Source: Episyrphus balteatus
Taxonomy: Eukaryota > Arthropoda > Insecta > Diptera > Syrphidae
DNA: 64,000 nucleotides
Reading direction: 5' to 3'
Assembly: GCF_945859705.1 (NCBI RefSeq)
Contig: NC_079134.1
Coordinates: forward strand, 45,004,402-45,068,401
A program made the translations under genes and the position numbers. Position 1 is the stretch's first letter. Each line of letters begins with the position of its first letter. Under the pieces are notes generated by a model. The model ran no database searches, had not been told where the DNA came from, and was given only the letters and a program-made list of their open reading frames with translations. Positions 56,276-64,000 of the stretch are shown here, in pieces.

Positions 56276-59200
56276 AAATTCTTAAAGTTAAATTTGATAA
56301 GAAAAAATTTTGAATTTTTTATCAAATAAAAAAGTTTTTATATTTTAAAATTTCAATGATTATAAACGTCTTTTTCAAGACGTTCTACACTGTGTGAATC
56401 TTGAACCTAGTTAAAATAAACAGAAACCACTTTGATTTAACTATTTTTCGGAATGATTTTTCGTTGAAGGCCATCATTTTCAAATGTATTTTTTTTTTTC
56501 AAAATTGAATCAACGTTGACCATACAACATTTTGCATTGCGATTGCAGTTGAATGTTTTTATCAAAATCGCAGGGACTGGTTTGGAGAAAATTACCTATA
56601 TTTTTACAAAATTCTTACGTGGAAGGTACCCTAATTTATGGTTCAACTGTACTAAAAGTACGAAAATAATTCAGAACTGTTTTTCTTCCACATTCGTGTT
56701 TTGAGTAGAACTCGCCTGGTGCCCTTCACTTAAAAAAAAAAACTTTGAAGTTTCGATTACATCGATGTTTCCAAGAGCGATGTTTTCAGCATCATTATTT
56801 TTTTGCGGAAACATCAAACCATAAATATTTTTTTCTATAAAAAAAGTACCGAGTAAAAATAGTATGGATAATTATATGTTTAATACACTTTGACCGACTA
56901 TAAAATTGAATTTAACTAACTCACGGAATTCATTTGTATACCATTTTTTAGATAATTTAATTGATAATAAGTTTATCCTTGGACATTTTTGGTTTAAATG
57001 AGTAAAAATGGAGTTATAAAATAAAAACGGCACCGACCTCTTTTCCAAGATGGCGGCTGTTCCCGATATCTTATCATCCCAAAAAATTCACTTTTACGAT
57101 AAGGACATTCACCTAAACACGTTCCATGAAAAAAATTTGTCCCGCGAAAAGTGCAATTTGATTTACTAATTTGCCTGAGCTATTTTGTTTCAAACTCATT
57201 AGAGTATTTTTTTCGTTTTTCAAGAGAAACTTTTCGTTGGTCGCGTATTTTACAAGAATTGTTTTTCAGGCCATTGAAAACAGTAAAAGAGTTGGTATTA
57301 AATGTTCTTCTATGCAATAGACCAAAGCTAATGGCTCTCCGTCCATCCATTCCACCCGAATTTATAAAAATGCACATACACAAAATTGCACAAAAAGCCA
57401 TAAGGATGCAAATAAATTTTTTTGTTTGTCATATTTAGTTTATATTAAATCAATCCCTCGAAGTATGTTTACTTTAAAAGTCTAAAAGTTACCAATTAAT
57501 ACGATTTTATCGAGTTTTAAAAACTTGCTTTTAACTAAAAAAGTCAAAAATTTAGAAAAAGTGCTAATTTTTGAATAGGTACATTTAAGTTGTTTCTTGA
57601 CAAAAAAAATTAAAAATTGCATATTATCAAAGGATTTTACCTCTACTTTATTTCATTAGTACAAAGTTTGGACGTCCCGGCTACATACACAAAATGCCCC
57701 TTGATTTAGTAAAAAAAAATAAAATTGTCAATTTTTTAACTTTTTTTTCTTTGATTTTAGGCTAGAATATAAGTCAAAAATAATTTTTAAAATTTTTTAA
57801 CCATCTTAACTTGACAGAAAATTTAATTTGCTTTCAGGCTTGATTTTCGAGTTAAATCAAAAAAACTGAAAACCGACCAGTGTTGCCGTTTTCTCAGAAA
57901 TGCACCAATGGATTTAGTAGCACTTTTGGCTGGAGTATTCTTGTATGCCAAGGAATCATAATCGCCAATAAATCGTCATGACTCATATCTACTGGAACTC
58001 CCTTTAATATTATCTCTCAAATCATTTGAACTGATAAAGTGCTCTATTTGTAAGTTTGCTTAAAAGATTTTTTTTTGTCAACCAAAAAACTTTTCAATTC
58101 CAATTCTGCGAAACTTTTAAAAGAAAGTACAAAATACGTAATCCGTCGTAAACCTTATAGCTATTTTCGTATTTTTTTTTTCTTTTTATCCATCCATTAG
58201 TTGCTCTGACGTGGAACTAGTCTTCTTTGTAGAGAAAGGATAACCATGTTCTCTATCAATTATATACTCAGGGAAGTGAAGTTAGATGCTTTTTGTCAGG
58301 AAATGATAGAATTAAAAGCTAAAATACCTAGACGGGAAGAATGTCTTTTTTGGATATCTCCGTATGTGGCATTATTTCCCACAGGTTGGTCTCCCAAGTC
58401 TCAATTTGTCAACTCATTTTATTTGTAACCCTACCTTCCCAAACTATAGCTTCCATGTTTGAACTTTTTGTTAAGGAGTGCGAAATGGCTTAGTCATTTT
58501 GATGTGCATACGTGCGTGGTTGTATAATCCAAACGGATTCATGCTGCTGCACATGCTGTACACTACAACCCGCCGCAGATTATCATCATCATCTACCAAA
58601 ACCTCTTCCACCTTTTCCATATATAGATAGCCAGCCAAACCAAGCCATGTACAAATCAGAATTCTCGAGTGCATTTTTCATTTTACATGTCGGTCGGGAA
58701 AGGCAAAAGGAGGATATTCCAACTTCCTAGTTCCATCCTTTGCCGCACGACCTCCATAACACTGACAAGGACGATGACGACGACGACACGCCATGTGATA
58801 GTTCCCCGGGGAGAGTTCTTCTCATAGTTCCTCTAGTTCTATACACACTGTTTTGTTGGTTTTATGCGGTCGTAGTCGTAAAACGAGTATTCATGCATAT
58901 TTTAGTAGGCCAGGCACATCGCACATTGCACATCCGTACATTGACGTTGCACATAATTCGTTTATATATAAATTTTTTTTTTTTTATTTTTCATTTCTTT
59001 CCTTAAAAGTCAGGTACACCTTGAAATTCTTTGCACAAATCAAGAGGTGAATTTTAGGGGAACATGCTTTGCCATTCCTAAAAAAACTAGTTCACATGTA
59101 GGAGAGTATGTAGAGAAGATAGATAGAAACGTCTATATCTCTACATCCTACTATAGAAGGGTCTTCAACTCTGCTATGCTGCCAGAAACGAAAATATGCT

Positions 59201-59560
59201 AATGAGCTCTACCTGTTGTTCGTGAGGTCGTTCAAACGAATATCGAATGATATGCATATTTAAACTATTCAAAATGAACTTGATTCTCATTAAGTTTTAA
59301 ACTTTTTCTAGGAAATATTATTATCTTTGAATAGGTAGTACCCCAGTTCTGTGAATGAAAATTCAAACTTGGAGTAAGGACTTTAAAAAATCCAGAATGG
59401 ATTTTTTTCTTTTGGAATAAATTCTTATTTAAAGTTTTAATTTTGAGGAAAATTTGTTGAATGAGATTTAACTGTTTTAGGGAAAGTTAGAACAGATTCA
59501 GGGTTTTATAGGGGGTAATCCAAGGTGGTGAGTCTGTAATAGACGAGTTTATATATCCAC
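56276..59560. other. no gene recognised
   Basis: Mostly AT-rich. 58500-58960 is GC-richer, with ATC and ACG-rich short tracts and an ORF rich in Asp and then hydrophobic residues (58740-59006). It could be host regulatory or UTR sequence, but no domain or splice pair supports a gene. An 'accagtgttgccgttttct' phrase at 57880 resembles a hAT terminus without a partner. Confidence 0.4.
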
Positions 59561-59565
59561 TGTAT

Positions 59566-60272
59566 ATGACACATAAAATTATTCGATTGCGAGCAGCTAA
59601 AGCTTTATACATTTTCCGTAGCAGAAAGAGGTCTATGATATTATCTGTGCCGGATAAGTATTCAATCCTGCCGATGGTTGCAACAAAACCTCTTCTGGAT
59701 CCTCCTGTCTATGGTGGATTTAGCCGTCTAGGCCGTATTTCTTTGTTCCGGATTTCAGCCATTCTCTACGCCACTGGTATCTTCAGGAGAATTGGTTTTG
59801 CAAACTTTTTTGCCAGGTTCTCTACTTGGCGGGTCTTGACCGTGGTTACTGTGGACGCATTCGATCGAGGAGGGCTTTCGTGTAGGGCAGAAAGTAGTGG
59901 CAGTTCTTTGCCGCGAACCTCCGTATGGAATCTGGTGGAAGATGTCGGTTGGCATATTTGGCTGGTGGCTTGCTGGCGGCGTACTTTGCAGGGGGGCTGC
60001 AGAAACTGCGGGTCAGATGTTTCGCGCTTCATTTTTGACAAACTCAAATTTCTCTGCGAATGTCCAAGGCGGCGAATGTAGAACCTGTATTCAGGTCGCA
60101 TGTGGTCGAAGATTCTGTCTAGGTTGTCGGTCATAGACATACGAGGATGCTGCCGTATGTGCTCCTTAGCACGCCCACGGGGACCTTGGTGTTTGCGCAG
60201 TATTTCTTCTTCTAACTTATGAAGGCCAGCGGGCCGGTAAGAAATACTGTATGAAAGCTCCCAACTAAAATT
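59566..60272 (-). pseudogene. Ty3/gypsy-type gag remnant
   Basis: On the minus strand, the ORF 59766-60287 contains MSMTDNLDRIFDHMRPEYRF and then YIRRLGHS. I recognise this as the LDxxYxNMxPEYxxYIRR motif of LTR-retroelement Gag proteins near the end of the capsid. The following Lys/Arg/Pro/Ser-rich stretch may be the linker to the nucleic-acid-binding part. The frame continues to about 59570 with an in-frame stop. The first five codons of the ORF come from the terminal repeat of the element at 60273-60628, so the natural start is lost. The plus-strand ORF of 171 codons is its mirror image. Confidence 0.6.
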
Positions 60273-60628
60273 GGCATATGCGAGCATGGACTTATGTCAA
60301 AATCACGGCATGAATAAATTTCTCAGAATAATATTTAAACAACATGGATGCAAGAAGGATGGAAAAATTAAATTAATTTTCACTTAATAAAAATGTGATA
60401 AATGCATAAATTGTGAATCGAATAAAAAGAAAAACAGTTTTAAAAATATTTTTGTGTTATTCAACTTGTTTTTTTTTCAAAAATTATGGAAAACAAAAAT
60501 GTAAATAAATTGTGACAGAAGGCTATGAGCGCGTATGTTCATTATGGCTACTCCTCATGTTTTCAGAAACACAACGAAGCAGTTCGTTCGATTTTGAGTT
60601 TTGACATAAGCCCATGCGCGCATATGCC
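60273..60628. mobile_element. 356-bp TIR element (MITE) joined to the gag remnant
   Basis: The ends are ggcatatgcgagcatggact(tatgtcaaaa) and the complement, ttttgacataag...gcatatgcc, pairing over about 28 bp with two mismatches. The interior is AT-rich and codes for nothing. The 5' end of the gag ORF runs into the left repeat, so the insertion truncated it. I found no clear target-site duplication, so the superfamily is undetermined. Confidence 0.75.
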
Positions 60629-62200
60629 TATTCTATTATAGTTGGGCCTTGAAAAAACTTAAAAACATGAATTATCCAAAAACAACTTCAAAATTGATTC
60701 AAATGAAAACTGAAATCTTCCACTTGAATTATGTATCTATACCTTTTGCTAAAACAAACTTTTTTAAATACGAAAAACCAGATTTGTATAAAATTTCATT
60801 CAAGAAAAAAGCTAGGGATCAGGAATGTGAGATATGAAATGAGCTCAATTATCAAAAGAAATACTTAAACAAATTTTGACGTTTCATGACACCCTATCTA
60901 AATTGGACACAAATTTCTCTCAAGAAGTCGAGATTGGACACTAATTTGAAAATTGTTGCTTTTTTTTCCTTCACAATGCCATATTATGTTCAGACTTCGT
61001 AGAGAAATTATTCCCTGTGAATATCTCTGACTCATTTTGTGCAATATTAAGTCCTCAGTTGAGTTTTGTTTCGTTGCTAGAGGCAAAAATTATTTAATTT
61101 ATTATTATCAGCAAAAAACAAATTAAAAAAGTATGTAATCTTCGTACGAAATTAATCTATTAATAAATTATTATTTTATATTTGTTAGCTGAGTGATCTG
61201 CATCTGTTTGGGGAAATCACGACGAACAATGAAATTTCACGACATAACTTGCCCACATAGATAAAGAAAAATGAACTTCATGTTTCGCTTTGTCTTTTGA
61301 TTTTTATTTACGATCGTCATTTTTATTTTGTTTCTCCAGAAATTCCTTCCTGTACACTTATTTGAATCCAGAAATGTTTTACATACCAAATTATGTGAGT
61401 TATTTTTCTAATTAACTACTCCCAATAAACAATATATCCATTATCCAGCACATAGTACAGCACAAATATCTTCATAACTCTTTATAATAAAATAAAATAA
61501 ATTTATTTTAGATGTGGTAACGCGATGGAACAGCTTATTTTTTTATGATAGATAGGATAAATATCCTTCAAGGACCTCTGCAATTGGGCTTCTTCATATT
61601 CCAGTCCCGAATCTAGCTGCTTCCGGAACTCATAACACTTGTACTAGCCTCTGATTCGGATCTGATACACGACTCGAGAGATCATTTGATATCGACGGAG
61701 TACGCATTTTAATATTATCAATGCAACACGAGTTACAATTGAAAAGTTGTATTAATAAAAACGTGTCTCAATTTACGTCCATAAACTATCTGGATAGTTG
61801 GCGCAATTCAGCTATTAGTCATTTTGCTATTTAAAGTTGAGCATGTTTCACTTGATGAATATTCATAAACTAGCGAAATCAGAATCAAATTTGTTTTCTC
61901 TTTGTTTTTAATGACGACAGTCTGAAGCACTGCACTGGTTTCAAAAATAGTGCCCAATACGTCAGACTTTCTGCGGTTTGTGATATGTAAATCTAATTTG
62001 CAGCGTAAAAGCCAACCACAGAATTTGTTATCTGCACAGAATATTTTTCTTATCACACGAATTTGAACAAGAATTTTATATCATCAGCAAAAAGCTTGCT
62101 TTTTAAACTAAACCCAGTCTCAGCACTCAGTCAAGTTCAAATTGCAGAATAAATCAGTCATTCGAGATCACAATTTATAGCACAATTAAGACCACATCCA
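60629..62200. other. no gene seen; upstream region of the FA-domain gene
   Basis: AT-rich. An initiator-like tcagtc occurs at about 62128, 80 bp before the ATG at 62208, without a TATA box at the right distance. The promoter cannot be fixed from sequence alone. Confidence 0.4.
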
Positions 62201-62207
62201 GAAAAAA

Positions 62208-63078
62208 ATGAAGATATATCAAATAATAACATTATTTGCCATTTTATCCCGATTTGGTGATAGTGATGCGAATAAATTTAATATAAGTTATTCACAGTTA
62301 GACACTTGTAAGGAATATTTTATTGAATCTGGAGATCACAAATACAAGGATTACTTTCAAATCAGCTCCATGAATAACCCTAAGCTAGAAGATAATCAAC
62401 GATTACATTTGAAATTCTTCGTAATGACTCGAATGGATGCACACATATTGCTATCGGAATTTGAAAATCAAACATGTTCGGATCCTGTTTATGAAATTGG
62501 TAAAATGTCAATGTTAGTTTTTTTTCTTTCTTGAATTCAAATTGATATCTCGATATTTTCTAGCTCTTGGTTGTTATGGGAATACTCGGTCTGACATACG
62601 TTTACAAAATCATAATGCAGTAACTCACGTAATGACCCCCAACATCTCATCGACTTTTGATCCAATGCCAATTGAAATCATTCAAAAAAATGGTGAGGGA
62701 AGAACGGAGATACATATATGTATGTACTTGTGAATTTTGTGTGATTTTTTGTTTAATTTCAGATGGCCAGTTGGTTGTAAATATTCCCGGTTTTGCGGAA
62801 CCTATTTTGAACTATACAAATAAAAATCCTTTGAACATTCGTTTTGTTAGCTTTTCTTCTTGGGGAGGACTTTCAGCTAAATGGTTCTACGATTGCAAGT
62901 TGGACGAATTAAGTGAGTATAATAGTTTATTTAAGATCTTTAAAATATAAGAAAATGGCTCTCCAAAAATAATGTTCAATAATTCTGTCATTGTTCCGAA
63001 TATTTTGTAAGTCTTTTGACTGTCATGGAAGAGGAAATTTTTACTTTCTATTCCTATCCGAATTTATTTATTAATTAA
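62208..63078 (+). CDS. secreted FA-domain protein (farnesoic acid O-methyltransferase-like), 3-4 exons
   Basis: ATG at 62208 opens a signal peptide (MKIYQIITLFAILSRFGDSD). Exons 62208-62499, 62564-62692 and 62763-62912 join in phase 1 with introns of 64 and 70 bp. Exon 1 has LHLKFFVMTRMDAHILLSEF, with the HILLS motif typical of the Methyltransf_FA (FA) domain; exon 2 starts ALGCYGNTRSDIRLQNHN; exon 3 ends WGGLSAKWFYDCKLDEL, where a WF-x-C motif closes the domain. A donor GTGAGT follows (62913). The last exon is ambiguous: an acceptor at 63030-63031 gives a short tail and a stop at 63078, while a weak one at 63106 would join it in frame to the membrane segment of the next entry. Despite its name the domain has no proven methyltransferase activity; the protein may bind ligand or carbohydrate outside the cell. 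Confidence 0.75.
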
Positions 63079-63081
63079 ATT

Positions 63082-63495
63082 ATGTCTTTTAATATAAAAA
63101 AAAAAGCAAACTCGAAGAAATCTCAGCTTAACCAGAGCACAGAAAAAAACGAATTCAAGAAGCTTACGACCCAAGAAAATCCTGTTGACAGCCCTAACAA
63201 ATCCACGAGGTCTCCGGACCCAGAAAACCTTATTGGTAAGTCTAGTATTGTTTATTTCTTTTCAAAGCCTATCCTTAATGTTTATATCTATTTGCCACAA
63301 GTAAAAGACATTGACGGAACAGATTTGAAAAATAAAGCCGACAGAGAAGGGAAGCAGTGTGAAAACTTATTAAGACAAGCAACAACCGTTCATCACTACG
63401 TACTGGGAACTATTTTGCTAGTTGCCTTAATTGCAGTCGGACTTGGTATGGCTATATACTATAAACATGGGGCTGGATTTTCACATGTAGAATAA
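63082..63495 (+). CDS. small membrane protein with C-terminal transmembrane helix
   Basis: ATG at 63082 starts a Lys/Ser/Asn-rich hydrophilic part (MSFNIKKKANSKKSQLNQST...). It is followed by KDIDGTDLKNKADREGKQCE, then a single hydrophobic helix YVLGTILLVALIAVGLGMAI and a short tail YYKHGAGFSHVE. A 66-bp stretch at 63236-63301 begins GTAAGT and ends AAG in phase 1. It contains no stop, so it can be either spliced out (Val bridging) or retained (137 aa). AATAAA overlaps the stop codon. The layout suggests a tail-anchored or type II protein. Alternatively it is the last exon or exons of the FA-domain gene, giving a membrane-bound FA protein. No family recognised. Confidence 0.6.
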   Translation: MSFNIKKKANSKKSQLNQSTEKNEFKKLTTQENPVDSPNKSTRSPDPENLIGKSSIVYFFSKPILNVYIYLPQVKDIDGTDLKNKADREGKQCENLLRQATTVHHYVLGTILLVALIAVGLGMAIYYKHGAGFSHVE

Positions 63496-63559
63496 AGAAA
63501 GCAGTACTGCCGATAAACTAAAAACATTTATTATTATTGTTAGTAAATACTATATAGAG

Positions 63560-64000
63560 TAGAGTTGGGCACTTTAGTTCATTTGAGTGGTCGATCACTT
63601 TAGTTCAAATTACGCTACTGAACTAGTTCTGAACTAGTTCATTTAAGTTCAATTTATTTTAATCACTCCGGTTTTGTAAGAATTAAAAAACAAAATTAAT
63701 GTGTACAAACTGTATCCAAATTTATGTAAAATCGACGCATTCTACATAATAAAACAAATACAACCTAAAAATAACAGATTTGTCAGCTAATTTCGTTCAT
63801 ACTTGTCGAGCTTTCTGGTTCCTGACGAAAGTCTAGAAGAAGTACGTATTGCTTTCATTAAATCGAAATCATTAAATAATGAAAGCACCAAGATGCTACT
63901 TGTTTTTTGTTCTTGCTCAGAAATAAGAGTAAGTGGTGCTTGAAGAAAAAACACTGATACTGGCACAAGCGACCTTTTGTTTTACATCTAAATCTTGAGG
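63560..64000 (-). repeat. dispersed repeat, possibly hAT-derived
   Basis: The phrase agagttgggcactttagttc at 63561, with repeated gaactagttc/agttcatt blocks to 63660, resembles the ends of insect hAT-type repeats. At 63790-63940 the minus strand has a protein-like frame (SEQEQKTSSILVLSLFNDFD, then GTRKLDKYERN) that stops at about 63795. It is cut by the window edge, so neither the ends nor the domain can be judged. Confidence 0.35.

Noticed and set aside
58740..59050. Possible membrane protein ORF of 88 codons
   Set aside because: No Kozak or splice context, overlapping alternative frames, and hydrophobicity explained by T-rich DNA.
59566..60081. 171-codon plus-strand ORF
   Set aside because: Mirror image of the gag-like minus-strand frame, which carries a recognisable motif.

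Overview
The window is AT-rich eukaryotic DNA, almost certainly from an insect and probably a fly with a large, repeat-loaded genome. The evidence is an intact single-exon divergent ionotropic receptor (IR) gene, a short-intron gene with a farnesoic-acid-O-methyltransferase-type (FA) domain, GT-AG introns of 64-70 bp, and many fragments of animal transposons (hAT, PIF/Harbinger, pogo/jerky, piggyBac-type, Helitron, Penelope-like, Jockey-like, Ty3/gypsy). There is no prokaryotic organisation: no operons, no ribosome binding sites, and most long ORFs are broken transposon pieces.

Layout. 1-2.5 kb is a near-perfect giant inverted repeat plus a diverged half copy. 2.5-6.2 kb holds a Harbinger fragment, a 150-bp alternating tandem repeat and a palindromic MITE flanked by TTAA. 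7.7-9.3 kb is a decayed multicopy PIN/FEN-like gene with a cysteine-rich tail (minus strand). 11-16.4 kb is mostly repeat-derived and includes a broken pogo-type transposase. 16.8-20.3 kb has host-like signals: a first coding exon with a signal peptide, and a second coding region split by a hAT-type MITE. 20.3-28 kb holds Helitron, gypsy, LTR-element, Harbinger and Penelope-like fragments. 28.4-30.2 kb is the intact IR gene. 31.2-33.2 kb is a foldback element with a second transposon inserted in one arm. 36.7-43.8 kb carries hAT and Penelope-like fragments and a 505-bp foldback whose arms are built from short phased repeats. 46-56.3 kb is another transposon stack (hAT, a decayed spliced gene, pogo/jerky split by a MITE, Jockey-like, Penelope-like GIY-YIG end). 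59.5-60.6 kb is a gypsy gag remnant cut by a TIR element. 62.2-63.5 kb has the FA-domain gene and a small membrane-protein gene.

The genes do not form one pathway. The clearest functional host genes are the IR (membrane chemoreceptor), the secreted FA-domain protein and the small tail-anchored membrane protein beside it. The window's main story is nested transposition. Five elements have exact target-site duplications readable by eye (TTAA, GGCTGTAG, ATATACAT, GCTCTTTA, GTAGTTGT), and a sixth (GTGTAGTG) flanks the phased-repeat foldback. Several of these permit relative dating. All family calls are by motif recognition only; no search was run.
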